The notes: generated by a model not told the origin, from the sequence alone. 64,000 nucleotides of DNA from Citrobacter sp. Marseille-Q6884 (GCF_945906775.1 NZ_CAMDRE010000001.1:310001-374000), one strand, 5' to 3'; numbered from the stretch's first letter, positions 25,005 through 35,137 are shown. Numbers and translations are program-made.

Positions 25005-25178
25005 GAACGTTTGCGTCGACATTCTGAGGAAATGTTATTCAGCGGGAAATGTCAGAGGAAAATACTGGTGATAACTTTTTCTTTGGAGGGATCGGCAGGA
25101 CAAGATTGAAAACGTGACAGAAGTCACCAAATTTGCCCTGCCAAAATTTTTTTAACGGCAGAAGACGCTTCCGTCAGA

Positions 25179-25838
25179 TCATTTTACGATAGTTTTCACG
25201 CCATCAGCCGTACCGATCAGCGCCACGTCCGCACCACGATTGGCAAACAGGCCTACGGTCACAACGCCTGGGATCGCATTAATGGCGTTTTCCATCGCAA
25301 TAGCGTCGAGGATCTCCAGACCATGCACATCGAGGATCACATTGCCGTTGTCCGTCACCACACCCTGACGGTATTCAGGACGACCACCCAGTTTCACTAA
25401 CTGGCGAGCAACGGCGCTACGTGCCATCGGAATCACTTCTACCGGCAGCGGGAAGCTACCGAGAATATCGACCTCTTTAGAGGCATCAGCGATGCAGATA
25501 AATTTCTTTGCCACTGAAGCGATGATTTTTTCACGGGTCAGCGCCGCGCCGCCGCCTTTGATCATCTGCATGTGGCCGTTAATTTCATCTGCGCCATCAA
25601 CATAGACGCCCAGGCTGTCCACTTCGTTAAGATCGAACACGTGGATACCGAGGCTTTTAAGTTTTTCGGTCGATGCGTCCGAGCTGGACACTGCGCCTTC
25701 AATCTGACCTTTCATTGTGCCCAGCGCATCAATAAAGTGTGCGGCTGTTGAACCTGTACCTACGCCCACAATGGTACCGGGCTGTACATACTGAAGTGCC
25801 GCCCATCCTACTGCTTTTTTCAGTTCATCCTGCGTCAT
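25179..25838 (-). CDS. rpiA: Ribose-5-phosphate isomerase A
   Basis: A 219-residue enzyme of the non-oxidative pentose phosphate pathway that interconverts ribose 5-phosphate and ribulose 5-phosphate. Motifs are GTGSTAAHF (phosphate loop, near residue 26), SSSDAS near 52, DGADEI near 81 and KGGGAALTREK near 94, containing the active-site Lys and Glu. The frame stays open 31 codons upstream to 25931, but the ATG at 25838 gives the E. coli length exactly. It is divergent from argP. Confidence 0.97.
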   Translation of the reverse strand: MTQDELKKAVGWAALQYVQPGTIVGVGTGSTAAHFIDALGTMKGQIEGAVSSSDASTEKLKSLGIHVFDLNEVDSLGVYVDGADEINGHMQMIKGGGAALTREKIIASVAKKFICIADASKEVDILGSFPLPVEVIPMARSAVARQLVKLGGRPEYRQGVVTDNGNVILDVHGLEILDAIAMENAINAIPGVVTVGLFANRGADVALIGTADGVKTIVK

Positions 25839-25997
25839 GATCGTTTCGCCTGTGGTGTGAAAATTCACGCGCATTATAGAACATTGTGCAGAAAAATGTC
25901 CCCACACCCGCTTGCTGGCGGCGGATTTCATCTTTACCCAACCTAAATTTATGTCATAGTGCAGAACAAATAAAAATTTCAGGAGTGCGTCAGAGCA

Positions 25998-26891
25998 ATG
26001 AAACGTCCGGACTACAGAACACTACAAGCACTGGATGCGGTTATTCGTGAACGAGGATTTGAGCGCGCTGCGCAAAAGCTGTGCATCACGCAATCCGCGG
26101 TTTCACAACGCATAAAACAGCTTGAGAATATGTTCGGACAACCGCTGCTGGTACGTACCGTCCCTCCTCGTCCTACAGAACAAGGGCAAAAACTGCTGGC
26201 GCTTTTGCGTCAGGTGGAACTGCTGGAAGACGAATGGCTCGGTGATGAACAAACGGGCTCTACGCCGCTGCTGCTCTCGCTGGCGGTCAACGCCGACAGT
26301 CTGGCCACCTGGTTACTGCCAGCGCTGGCCCCGGTGCTGGCAAACTCGCCGATTCGTCTGAACCTGCAGGTTGAAGATGAAACGCGCACCCAGGAGCGTC
26401 TGCGTCGCGGTGAAGTGGTCGGTGCGGTGAGTATCCAGCACCAGGCGCTGCCAAGCTGCCTGGTGGATAAACTCGGCGCGCTGGACTACCTGTTTGTCGG
26501 TTCTAAAGCCTTTGCCGAACGTTATTTCCCCAATGGCGTCACGCGTTCAGCCCTGCTGAAAGCGCCAGCGGTTGCGTTTGACCACCTCGACGATATGCAC
26601 CAGGCCTTCTTGCAACAAAACTTCGACCTGCCGCCGGGCAGCGTGCCGTGTCATATCGTTAACTCGTCTGAAGCCTTTGTGCAGCTGGCGCGTCAGGGCA
26701 CCACCTGCTGTATGATCCCGCACTTACAGATTGAAAAAGAGCTGGAAAGCGGTGAGCTTATCGACTTAACGCCGGGGCTGTTCCAGCGTCGTATGCTTTA
26801 CTGGCACCGCTTTGCGCCAGAGAGCCGCATGATGCGCAATGTCACCGATGCGCTGCTGGAATACGGACACAACGTGCTGCGCCAGGATTAA
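25998..26891 (+). CDS. argP: LysR-type regulator ArgP
   Basis: A 297-residue LysR-family regulator (also IciA). The winged helix covers residues 1-60 (FERAAQKLCITQSAVSQRIKQ region) and the co-inducer domain about 90-295. In E. coli ArgP activates argO (arginine exporter, also in this window) with arginine and responds to lysine, and controls several other lysine/arginine genes. It is divergent from rpiA, as in relatives. Length and sequence match E. coli ArgP (297). Confidence 0.96.
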   Translation: MKRPDYRTLQALDAVIRERGFERAAQKLCITQSAVSQRIKQLENMFGQPLLVRTVPPRPTEQGQKLLALLRQVELLEDEWLGDEQTGSTPLLLSLAVNADSLATWLLPALAPVLANSPIRLNLQVEDETRTQERLRRGEVVGAVSIQHQALPSCLVDKLGALDYLFVGSKAFAERYFPNGVTRSALLKAPAVAFDHLDDMHQAFLQQNFDLPPGSVPCHIVNSSEAFVQLARQGTTCCMIPHLQIEKELESGELIDLTPGLFQRRMLYWHRFAPESRMMRNVTDALLEYGHNVLRQD

Positions 26892-26910
26892 ACGCGCTAT
26901 TACCGCTGAG

Positions 26911-26940
26911 TGCCGGACAAGCTTCGCTTATCCGGCCTAC
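26911..26940. repeat. REP element after argP
   Basis: TGCCGGACAAGC followed by GCTTATCCGGC is a single REP palindrome with the usual CCTAC tail, placed just after the argP stop codon. Confidence 0.75.
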
Positions 26941-27119
26941 ATGTTCCCTACCGCCTTCTCCATTTCCCCAGCCACTTCCTTGAAATAAATCACAAAATTA
27001 AAATCTTTCACGCGGCAAAAAACGACGCCCTGTTGGCTATTTTTTGCTGGCGACAAGCCGAATGAAAAAGCTCACCGTAATCGCAAAGATTCAACTAATT
27101 GCGTAATACGGAGCAAAAA

Positions 27120-29264
27120 ATGGCAAACGTGCAGGATTGGCAAACACTCGCCAATAAAGAACTCAGCAGACGGGAAAAAACCGTCGAATCACTGGAACGA
27201 CAAACGGCAGAAGGGATTGTCATCAAGCCGCTGTACACCGAAGCAGACCTCGATAATCTGGAAGTGACTGGCACCCTACCCGGCCTGCCGCCTTACGTAC
27301 GTGGCCCGCGCGCAACCATGTATACCGCGCAGCCGTGGACAATTCGCCAGTACGCCGGTTTCTCCACCGCCAAAGAGTCCAACGCCTTTTACCGCCGCAA
27401 TCTTGCCGCAGGGCAAAAAGGGCTTTCCGTTGCCTTCGACCTCGCCACCCACCGTGGCTATGACTCTGACAACCCACGCGTAGCGGGCGATGTGGGTAAA
27501 GCCGGTGTGGCGATTGATACCGTCGAAGATATGAAGGTACTGTTTGACCAAATCCCGCTGGATAAAATGTCCGTGTCGATGACCATGAACGGCGCGGTGT
27601 TGCCGGTGATGGCGTTTTATGTTGTGGCGGCAGAAGAGCAAGGGGTATCCCCCGAAAAACTGACCGGGACAATCCAGAACGATATCCTGAAAGAGTACCT
27701 GTGCCGCAATACCTATATTTACCCACCGAAGCCCTCAATGCGCATTATCGCCGACATCATCGCCTGGTGTTCAGGCAATATGCCGCGCTTTAATACCATC
27801 AGCATCAGCGGTTATCACATGGGCGAAGCGGGAGCCAACTGCGTTCAGCAGGTGGCATTTACGCTCGCCGATGGTATCGAATACATTAAAGCGGCGCTTT
27901 CTGCCGGGCTGAAAATCGATGATTTTGCCCCACGCCTGTCGTTCTTCTTCGGCATTGGCATGGATCTGTTTATGAACGTCGCCATGCTGCGCGCGGCTCG
28001 CTATCTGTGGAGCGAAGCGGTCAGCAGTTTTGGCGCATCCGATCCAAAATCATTAGCGCTGCGTACCCACTGCCAGACCTCAGGCTGGAGCCTGACAGAG
28101 CAAGATCCCTACAACAACGTGGTACGCACTACCATCGAAGCCCTCGGCGCCACGCTCGGCGGTACACAGTCGTTACATACCAACGCCTTTGATGAAGCCC
28201 TCGGTCTGCCAACAGATTTCTCCGCACGTATCGCGCGTAACACGCAGATCATTATCCAGGAAGAGTCAGAGATCTGCCGCACCGTAGATCCGCTGGCAGG
28301 ATCGTATTACGTCGAATCGTTGACCGATCAAATCGTGAAGCAGGCGCGCGCCATTATCCAGCAGATCGATGAAGCAGGCGGGATGGCCAAAGCGATCGAA
28401 GCAGGATTGCCAAAACGTATGATCGAGGAGGCTTCCGCGCGTGAACAATCCCTGATTGATCAAGGCAAGCGCGTCATCGTTGGGGTTAATAAGTACAAAC
28501 TGGATAAAGAAGACGAAACGCCAGTACTGGAAATCGACAACGTTAAAGTCCGCAACGAACAGATCGCCTCACTGAAGCACATCCGCGCCACCCGTGACGA
28601 GGCGGCGGTCAACGCGGCACTCAATGCGCTCACCCACGCCGCACAGCACAATGAAAACCTGCTGGCTGCCGCCATCAGCGCTGCCCGCGTTCGCGCCACC
28701 CTTGGTGAAATCTCTGACGCGCTGGAAGCCGCCTTCGACCGCTATCTGGTGCCAAGCCAGTGCGTCACCGGGGTTATTGCGCAAAGCTACCACCAGTCCG
28801 ACAAATCCGCCGGTGAGTTTGATGCCATCCTTGCGCAAACCGAACAATTTCTGGCGGAGAACGGACGTCGCCCTCGTATTCTGATCGCCAAGATGGGTCA
28901 GGATGGTCACGATCGCGGCGCAAAAGTGATTGCCAGCGCCTACTCCGATCTGGGGTTCGATGTTGATCTCAGCCCGATGTTCTCCACACCCGAAGAGATC
29001 GCTCGTCTGGCCGTTGAGAATGATGTGCACGTGGTTGGCGCATCTTCGCTGGCTGCAGGTCACAAGACGCTGATCCCGGAACTGGTTGCCGCACTGAAGC
29101 AATGGGGACGCGAGGACATTTGCGTCATTGCGGGTGGCGTCATTCCGCCCCAGGACTATGCCTTCCTGCAAGAGCGTGGCGTGGCCGCGATTTATGGTCC
29201 GGGTACGCCAATGCTCGACAGCGTCCGCGATGTGTTAAACCGGATCAGTCAGCATCATGATTAA
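27120..29264 (+). CDS. scpA: Methylmalonyl-CoA mutase ScpA (Sbm)
   Basis: A 714-residue adenosylcobalamin enzyme that converts succinyl-CoA to methylmalonyl-CoA. The N-terminal TIM barrel (about 1-560) binds the CoA ester, with FDLATHRGYDSD near 105 and SISGYHMGEAGA near 230. The C-terminal domain carries the cobalamin base-off motif DGHDRG (near residue 600) with the axial His, and the later GG of IAGGVIP. The ATG at 27120 follows GGAGC and gives the E. coli length; the open frame starts 7 codons earlier. First gene of scpA-argK-scpB-scpC, which together turns succinate to propionate. argK overlaps by 8 bases. Confidence 0.97.
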   Translation: MANVQDWQTLANKELSRREKTVESLERQTAEGIVIKPLYTEADLDNLEVTGTLPGLPPYVRGPRATMYTAQPWTIRQYAGFSTAKESNAFYRRNLAAGQKGLSVAFDLATHRGYDSDNPRVAGDVGKAGVAIDTVEDMKVLFDQIPLDKMSVSMTMNGAVLPVMAFYVVAAEEQGVSPEKLTGTIQNDILKEYLCRNTYIYPPKPSMRIIADIIAWCSGNMPRFNTISISGYHMGEAGANCVQQVAFTLADGIEYIKAALSAGLKIDDFAPRLSFFFGIGMDLFMNVAMLRAARYLWSEAVSSFGASDPKSLALRTHCQTSGWSLTEQDPYNNVVRTTIEALGATLGGTQSLHTNAFDEALGLPTDFSARIARNTQIIIQEESEICRTVDPLAGSYYVESLTDQIVKQARAIIQQIDEAGGMAKAIEAGLPKRMIEEASAREQSLIDQGKRVIVGVNKYKLDKEDETPVLEIDNVKVRNEQIASLKHIRATRDEAAVNAALNALTHAAQHNENLLAAAISAARVRATLGEISDALEAAFDRYLVPSQCVTGVIAQSYHQSDKSAGEFDAILAQTEQFLAENGRRPRILIAKMGQDGHDRGAKVIASAYSDLGFDVDLSPMFSTPEEIARLAVENDVHVVGASSLAAGHKTLIPELVAALKQWGREDICVIAGGVIPPQDYAFLQERGVAAIYGPGTPMLDSVRDVLNRISQHHD

Positions 29265-30252
29265 CGCCGCCACGCTGACAGATAGCGTCCGGCGCTTGCG
29301 CCTGGGTGAACGCGCCACGCTCGCTCAGGCGATGACGCTGGTTGAGAGTCAACTTCCACGTCACCAGGCGCTGAGTACGCAATTGCTGGACACCATCATG
29401 CCGTTTACCGGTAATGCCTTGCGCTTAGGGATCACCGGTACACCGGGCGCCGGGAAAAGCACGTTTCTGGAAGCCTTCGGTATGTTGCTGATCCGTAAGG
29501 GTCTGCGGGTGGCGGTGATCGCCGTCGATCCCAGCAGCCCGGTCAGCGGCGGCAGCATTCTGGGTGACAAAACCCGGATGACGGAACTGGCGCGCGCAGA
29601 GGCGGCGTTTATTCGCCCGGTACCATCCAGCGGTCATTTAGGGGGCGCCAGCCAGCGCGCTCGTGAATTGATGCTGCTGTGCGAAGCCGCAGGGTTCGAT
29701 GTGGTGATTGTCGAAACCGTCGGCGTCGGGCAGTCCGAAACCGAAGTGGCGCGCATGGTCGATTGCTTTATCTCACTGCAGATCGCCGGGGGCGGCGACG
29801 ATCTGCAGGGGATCAAAAAAGGGATCATGGAGATGGCCGATCTGATTGTCATCAACAAGGATGACGGTGATAACCGGGCCAGCGTTGCCATCGCCTGCCA
29901 TATGTATGAATCCGCTCTGCATATTCTGCGGCGCAAGTATGACGAGTGGCAGCCTCGGGCACTGGCCTGTAGCGCCCTCGAGAAACGTGGCATTGAAGAG
30001 ATCTGGCAGGCCATAACCGACTTCAAAACATGCCTAACCACCAGCGGTCGACTGGAAAAAGTCCGTCAGCAACAAGCGGTAGATTGGTTACAAAAACAGG
30101 CCGAAGAAGAGGCACTGCATCTGTTGTTTGCCCGTACTGATTTTGAGCGTTATTTCCAGCAAACACTGCAGTCAGTCAAAAACAGTGATCTTTCGCCGCG
30201 CACCGGTCTGCGAAATATCAGCGAATTTATCCAGCATCATTACTTTAAATAA
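29257..30252 (+). CDS. argK: Methylmalonyl-CoA mutase-associated GTPase (MeaB/ArgK)
   Basis: A 331-residue G3E-family GTPase that protects and loads the B12 mutase ScpA. Walker A is GTPGAGKS (near residue 63), followed by VDPSSPVSGGSILGDKTRM (switch region), VETVGVGQSE and the base-specificity motif NKDD near 198. The start lies within the end of scpA, so the two are translationally coupled. The old name ArgK (arginine/ornithine transport kinase) is not supported by this family membership. It matches E. coli YgfD/ArgK (331). Confidence 0.95.
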   Translation: MINAATLTDSVRRLRLGERATLAQAMTLVESQLPRHQALSTQLLDTIMPFTGNALRLGITGTPGAGKSTFLEAFGMLLIRKGLRVAVIAVDPSSPVSGGSILGDKTRMTELARAEAAFIRPVPSSGHLGGASQRARELMLLCEAAGFDVVIVETVGVGQSETEVARMVDCFISLQIAGGGDDLQGIKKGIMEMADLIVINKDDGDNRASVAIACHMYESALHILRRKYDEWQPRALACSALEKRGIEEIWQAITDFKTCLTTSGRLEKVRQQQAVDWLQKQAEEEALHLLFARTDFERYFQQTLQSVKNSDLSPRTGLRNISEFIQHHYFK

Positions 30253-30262
30253 AGAGAACATT

Positions 30263-31048
30263 ATGTCTTATCAATACGTCAACGTTGTCATCATCCAGAA
30301 AGTTGCGGTCATTGAGTTCAACTATGCTCGCAAACTCAACGCCCTCAGCAAGGTGTTTATTGACGATCTTTTGCAGGCATTGAGCGACCTCAATCGCCCG
30401 GAAATTCGCTGCATTATTCTGCGCGCGCCGAGCGGAGCAAAAGTGTTCTCTGCCGGGCATGACATTCATGAACTCCCTACCGGACGCCGCGATCCGCTCT
30501 CCTATGACGATCCGCTGCGTCAGATCACCCGCATGATCCAAAAATACCCGAAACCGGTGATCTCCATGGTTGAAGGCAGCGTCTGGGGCGGTGCGTTTGA
30601 GATGATCATGAGCTCCGATCTGATCATCGCTGCGGAAACCTCCACCTTCTCAATGACCCCGGTCAACCTTGGCGTCCCGTACAACCTGGTGGGCATTCAC
30701 AACCTGACCCGCGATGCCGGGTTCCACATCGTGAAAGAGCTGATTTTTACCGCCTCGCCCATCACAGCGCAACGAGCCATGGCAGTCGGGATTCTCAACC
30801 ATGTGGTCGCGGCCGACGAACTGGAAGATTTCACCTTACAAATGGCGCACCACATCTCGGAAAAAGCGCCCCTGGCGATTGCCGTCATCAAAGAAGAGCT
30901 GCGCGTGTTGGGTGAAGCGCACACCATGAATTCCGATGAATTTGAGCGGATCCAGGGTATGCGCCGTGCGGTGTATGACAGCGAGGACTATCAGGAAGGG
31001 ATGGCCGCGTTTATGGAAAAACGTAAACCTAACTTTGTCGGTCATTAA
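30263..31048 (+). CDS. scpB: Methylmalonyl-CoA decarboxylase ScpB
   Basis: A 261-residue crotonase-fold enzyme that decarboxylates methylmalonyl-CoA to propionyl-CoA. The first oxyanion-hole segment is FSAGHDIHELP (near residue 66) and the second EGSVWGGAFEM (near 106). The active-site Tyr of the E. coli enzyme falls in the PVNLGVPYN segment near 140. The ATG at 30263 is preceded by AGAGAACA and gives the family length, although the frame is open further upstream. It follows argK by 10 bases in the scp operon. Confidence 0.96.
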   Translation: MSYQYVNVVIIQKVAVIEFNYARKLNALSKVFIDDLLQALSDLNRPEIRCIILRAPSGAKVFSAGHDIHELPTGRRDPLSYDDPLRQITRMIQKYPKPVISMVEGSVWGGAFEMIMSSDLIIAAETSTFSMTPVNLGVPYNLVGIHNLTRDAGFHIVKELIFTASPITAQRAMAVGILNHVVAADELEDFTLQMAHHISEKAPLAIAVIKEELRVLGEAHTMNSDEFERIQGMRRAVYDSEDYQEGMAAFMEKRKPNFVGH

Positions 31049-31073
31049 TCACTCCCGCAGACAGGAGATCGCC

Positions 31074-32540
31074 ATGAAACGGATGAGTGCCGAAGCCGCG
31101 GCAGAAATTATCCAGCACGATGATATGGTTGCGTTCAGCGGTTTTACGCCAGCAGGCTCACCAAAAGCGTTGCCTGCCGCGATGGCTCAGCGTGCCATTG
31201 AGCTTCATCAGACCGGGCAGCCTTTTCAGATCCGACTGCTGACGGGAGCATCAATCAGCGCAGCCGCAGACGATGCATTATCCGAGGCTGATGCCGTTTC
31301 CTGGCGTGCGCCTTATCAAACCTCTTCCGGCCTGCGACAGAAAATCAATCAGGGCCAGGTGCGGTTTGTCGATCTCCATCTGAGTGAAGTGGCGCAGATG
31401 GTCAATTATGGCTTTTTTGGCGATATTGACGTTGCCGTCATTGAAGCCTCCGCGATTGAGCCGGATGGTCGGATTTGGCTTTCCAGCGGGATTGGTAATG
31501 CCCCCACCTGGCTGCTGCGGGCGAAAAAAGTCATTATCGAGCTGAACCACTACCATAATCCACGCGTGGCGGAGTTGGCGGACATTGTTATCCCTGGCGC
31601 GCCGCCACGCCGTAACAGCGTTCCCATTTTCCATACCATGGATCGCGTGGGCAGCCAGTTCGTACAGATTGACCCGCGTAAAATTGTCGCGGTGGTCGAG
31701 ACCGACCTTCCCGACGCCGGAAACGCGTCAGATAAGATGAACCCGGTCTGCCAGCACATTGCCGATAACGTGGTGATCTTTCTGCTTGAAGAAATGGCGC
31801 GTAAGCGTATCCCGCCGGAATTCTTACCCTTACAAAGCGGCGTCGGCAATATCAACAACGCAGTGATGGCGCGGCTTGGCGAGAACCCGGACATTCCGCC
31901 TTTTATGATGTACTCAGAGGTGTTGCAGGAGTCGGTGGTACATTTGCTGGAGACCGGCAAGATTGTGGGCGCCAGCGCCTCCAGTCTGACGATTTCAGCC
32001 GATTCGCTGAAGAAGATTTATGACAACATGGATTTTTTCAGTAACCGGATCGTGCTTCGCCCGCAGGAGATCTCCAATAACCCGGAGATCATCCGCCGTC
32101 TTGGGGTCATCGCACTGAATGTGGGGCTGGAGTTTGATATCTATGGTCATGCCAACTCCACGCATGTTGCGGGAGTGAACCTGATGAACGGTATTGGCGG
32201 CAGCGGTGATTTTGAGCGCAACGCCTATCTGTCCATCTTTATGGCTCCGTCGATTGCCAAAGACGGGAAAATCTCAACGATCGTTCCTATGTGCAGCCAT
32301 GTTGATCACAGCGAACATAGCGTCAAAGTGATCATTACCGAGCAGGGTATTGCCGATTTGCGCGGCTTATCGCCGCTACAACGAGCGCGAACCATTATCG
32401 ACAATTGCGCGCATCCGCTTTACCGGGACTACCTGCACCAGTATCTGGAGAAGGCGCCCGGCGGGCATATTCATCATGATCTCTGCCATGCGTTCGATCT
32501 GCATCGCAATTTGATCGAGACCGGATCCATGTTGGGTTAA
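31074..32540 (+). CDS. scpC: Propionyl-CoA:succinate CoA transferase ScpC
   Basis: A 488-residue acetyl-CoA hydrolase/transferase family protein (YgfH). It regenerates succinyl-CoA from succinate while releasing propionate, closing the Scp cycle. Recognisable family parts are FSGFTPAGSPKALP near the N terminus, IGNAPTWLLRAKKVI near 140, and the C-terminal GIGGSGDFERNAYLS and TEQGIADLRGLSP. The start ATG after AGGAGATCGCC gives a protein four residues shorter than E. coli (492) because the N-terminal tip differs. Its stop overlaps the convergent ygfI stop by four bases. Confidence 0.94.
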   Translation: MKRMSAEAAAEIIQHDDMVAFSGFTPAGSPKALPAAMAQRAIELHQTGQPFQIRLLTGASISAAADDALSEADAVSWRAPYQTSSGLRQKINQGQVRFVDLHLSEVAQMVNYGFFGDIDVAVIEASAIEPDGRIWLSSGIGNAPTWLLRAKKVIIELNHYHNPRVAELADIVIPGAPPRRNSVPIFHTMDRVGSQFVQIDPRKIVAVVETDLPDAGNASDKMNPVCQHIADNVVIFLLEEMARKRIPPEFLPLQSGVGNINNAVMARLGENPDIPPFMMYSEVLQESVVHLLETGKIVGASASSLTISADSLKKIYDNMDFFSNRIVLRPQEISNNPEIIRRLGVIALNVGLEFDIYGHANSTHVAGVNLMNGIGGSGDFERNAYLSIFMAPSIAKDGKISTIVPMCSHVDHSEHSVKVIITEQGIADLRGLSPLQRARTIIDNCAHPLYRDYLHQYLEKAPGGHIHHDLCHAFDLHRNLIETGSMLG

Positions 32541-33433
32541 TCTGCCTTACCGTCACGATCTTCAGCAATATGCTGCAGCATCGTGGCGGTATAGCGATGA
32601 TTTTTCAGCGAATAGAGAAATTCCTGCATATACATTGGGTTGCCAGGCGCATCAAAATATTTCAGCGTCGCCGGATTCACCAGCCGCCAGGCAAAATGGG
32701 GGATCACCGTCAGAAACTGACCGCGCTCAACGGCGCTTATCTTGGCCATAAAGCTGTACGGGCGATAGATAATCGTCGGATTGATCCCACAAGGCTGCAT
32801 GTAGGCATCCAGCATTGCCTCAAAGTTCGCCCGATTCTGAAAGCGCATCTGTAGCCAGGGTAACTCGCGCAGCAGATCCTGCGGCTGTCTTTCTTCGTAA
32901 CGCCGGGAAACCAGAAATCCAAGGCGCAACGGCGGCAACTCGCTGATCGCCAGATTTTCCAGCTCCTGTACGCGCGGCGAAACGTGCTGTGGCGAAATAA
33001 TAAAATCGAGCTGCCGGTCAAACAGGTTATCAATCACCCCATTCTCACTGAACTCAACAGCCTGCGCCGTCACGCCATCGTACTTGTCACCAAGGCTTAT
33101 CAACTGGTCGAAAATAATCGTGGGATAGGTATTGTCGATGCCGATGACTACGTTTCGCGAGCGGCGAGAGGAATTATGGATTTCGTTATCAATGGCAGAG
33201 AGCCGTTGATAGACAGGGAACAGTTTTTGATACAGCTCCTGCCCCGCTTTGTTCAGACTGATGTTGTTATCTTTACGGGTAAACAGCGTATAGCCAATTT
33301 GATCTTCCAGTGCAGCAATGCTTTTGCCAAAGGGCGATGCGGTCATATGTATTTTTTCTGCCGCTCTGGCGATGTTATTGGTCTGTGCCAGCAGAATAAA
33401 ATTACGCATCTTTTTCGAGATAAAAATATCCAT
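32537..33433 (-). CDS. ygfI: LysR-type regulator YgfI
   Basis: A 298-residue LysR-family protein. The N-terminal winged helix (1-60) includes NNIARAAEKIHMTASPFGKSI, and the ligand domain fills the remainder. It converges with the scp operon, overlapping its last gene by four bases, as in E. coli. A role in controlling scp genes has been assumed from location only. Length equals E. coli YgfI. The target and inducer cannot be read from the sequence. Confidence 0.92.
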   Translation of the reverse strand: MDIFISKKMRNFILLAQTNNIARAAEKIHMTASPFGKSIAALEDQIGYTLFTRKDNNISLNKAGQELYQKLFPVYQRLSAIDNEIHNSSRRSRNVVIGIDNTYPTIIFDQLISLGDKYDGVTAQAVEFSENGVIDNLFDRQLDFIISPQHVSPRVQELENLAISELPPLRLGFLVSRRYEERQPQDLLRELPWLQMRFQNRANFEAMLDAYMQPCGINPTIIYRPYSFMAKISAVERGQFLTVIPHFAWRLVNPATLKYFDAPGNPMYMQEFLYSLKNHRYTATMLQHIAEDRDGKAD

Positions 33434-33520
33434 AGTCGCCTCATAAAGTCACTATGGATATCCTCTTGCAGGCAAAAAAAAAGACTCGCGACGCGGTCTC
33501 ATTTTTACAGTTGCTCACAG

Positions 33521-33546
33521 AAAAAACCCGGCTGGATAAGCCGGGT
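33521..33546 (-). terminator. Rho-independent terminator of yggE
   Basis: ACCCGGC (33526-33532) pairs with GCCGGGT (33540-33546). Six U residues follow on the minus strand (33521-33526). It lies directly after the yggE stop codon. Confidence 0.85.
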
Positions 33547-33554
33547 CTGAAAGA

Positions 33555-34301
33555 TTACTGCGTTTTGGCAGGCGTTGCTGCCGGCTGACCCGCTGCAGGC
33601 TCAATCTGGAAGACCACATCAACCTGATCATCAAACTGAATAACCGGCTGCTCATAGGTTTCCTGCGCTGACGGTGCAGGCGCAGCGTCGGCTTTCATCA
33701 TACGAACCATCGGGCTCGGCTGATAGTTAGAGACATGGTAACGCACGCTGTAAACCGGACCCAGCTTGCTGTTGAAACCGGCTGCCAGCTCCTGTGCCTG
33801 ATGAATGGCATCATCAATCGCCGCTTTACGCGCTTTGTCTTTGTAAGCATCCGGTTGGGCCACACCCAGCGATACCGAACGAATCTCATTCAGACCTGCT
33901 TTCAGCGCGCCATCCAGCAGTGCGTTGAGTTTATCCAACTGACGCAGTGTCACTTCAACAGTACGCACCGCGCGATAACCTTTGAGTACGCTTTTACCAT
34001 TCTGGTAATCGTAATCCGGCTGCGTGCGCAGGTTGGCGGAGCTGATGTCCTTCTTCGCTATCTGATTCTGCTCAAGGAAGGAAAGATATTGCGCCACGCG
34101 ATCGTCAGCCTGCTTCTTCGCTGAAGCGGCGTCCTTCGCTGCCACGTTGACTTCAATCGCCAGAGTAGCGATATCAGGCGTTGCGTCCACGCTTGCCGTA
34201 CCTGAAGTCACGATGTGCGGTCCATTCGGCAATTCATTTGCCTGTACCGATAGTGCACTGAATCCGACTAATGCCGCCAGGGCCATCACTTTAAACTTCA
34301 C
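33555..34301 (-). CDS. yggE: SIMPL-domain periplasmic protein YggE
   Basis: A 248-residue DUF541/SIMPL protein with a clear signal peptide (MKFKVMALAALVGFSALSVQA, cleavage after about residue 21), so it acts in the periplasm. The SIMPL domain spans about 30-235 and forms ring-like assemblies in relatives. In E. coli YggE lowers oxidative stress from amines and heat. The C-terminal tail is Pro/Ala-rich (AAGQPAATPAKTQ). It lies after argO on the same strand. Function beyond stress protection is unclear. Confidence 0.92.
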   Translation of the reverse strand: MKFKVMALAALVGFSALSVQANELPNGPHIVTSGTASVDATPDIATLAIEVNVAAKDAASAKKQADDRVAQYLSFLEQNQIAKKDISSANLRTQPDYDYQNGKSVLKGYRAVRTVEVTLRQLDKLNALLDGALKAGLNEIRSVSLGVAQPDAYKDKARKAAIDDAIHQAQELAAGFNSKLGPVYSVRYHVSNYQPSPMVRMMKADAAPAPSAQETYEQPVIQFDDQVDVVFQIEPAAGQPAATPAKTQ

Positions 34302-34394
34302 TGTCGTTCCTCCATGTTACGTAAATCACCCCAACACTCAGGGCGCATGCAGGCAAGCTTAGCCGATCTCACTCCATTGTCCATCAGACAACGC

Positions 34395-35039
34395 TTAGTT
34401 GAACAGCGCATAAACATGCCCAACCCCTTCTTTTGCCAATTGAAAAGCGATAAACCACATCACCACGCCGACCAGCGTATTAATGATCCGCTGCGCTTTC
34501 GCCGTTCGCAGACGCGGAGCCAGCCAGGCCGCCAGCAGCGCCAGGCCAAAGAACCACAGAAACGATGCGCTGACAGTTCCCAGCGCAAACCAGCGCTTAG
34601 GCTCTACGTCCAGTTGACCGCCCAGGCTACCGAGTACCACGAAGGTATCCAGATAGACATGCGGGTTCAGCCAGGTCACCGCCAGCATCGTGGCGATGAT
34701 TTTCCAGCGCCCCTGCTTCATCACCTCAGCGCTGGCCAGTTCCAGGTTGCTGCTCATTGCCGTTTTTAATGCGCCAAAACCGTACCAGAGTAAAAATGCC
34801 ACCCCGCCCCAGGTGACCAGCGCCATCAGCCACGGTGATTGCATCAGCAATGCGCTACCGCCAAATATCCCCGCGCAGATCAGCAGTAAGTCGCTGACGG
34901 CGCAAAGTAAGGCAATCATGATGTGATACTGGCGGCGAATGCCCTGGTTCATCACGAAGGCATTTTGTGGACCAAGTGGAAGTATCATTGCCGCGCCAAG
35001 CGCAAGACCTTGAAAATAATACGATAACACGTTAATCAT
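34395..35039 (-). CDS. argO: Arginine exporter ArgO
   Basis: A 214-residue LysE/RhtB-type exporter with six hydrophobic segments. ILPLGPQNAFVMNQGIRRQ near the N terminus and TWLNPHVYLDTFVVLGS near 120 are the family signatures. It exports arginine (and canavanine) across the inner membrane and is activated by ArgP, encoded 8 kb away. The ATG at 35039 gives 214 residues; an in-frame GTG at 35030 would give the 211 of E. coli. Located between mscS and yggE as in relatives. Confidence 0.95.
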   Translation of the reverse strand: MINVLSYYFQGLALGAAMILPLGPQNAFVMNQGIRRQYHIMIALLCAVSDLLLICAGIFGGSALLMQSPWLMALVTWGGVAFLLWYGFGALKTAMSSNLELASAEVMKQGRWKIIATMLAVTWLNPHVYLDTFVVLGSLGGQLDVEPKRWFALGTVSASFLWFFGLALLAAWLAPRLRTAKAQRIINTLVGVVMWFIAFQLAKEGVGHVYALFN

Positions 35040-35137
35040 CCCGAGCTGTTTCTCTTAAGCGCAGACTATAGCGCGGGAAAATCATTAGCGGAAATTGATA
35101 ATTTTAATTGGGTATAAGAGCAGCTAATGTAGAGGGC

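Noticed and set aside
24997..25160. Possible small RNA or riboswitch before serA
   Set aside because: Apart from one short palindrome the AT-rich leader shows no conserved stem or known aptamer pattern.
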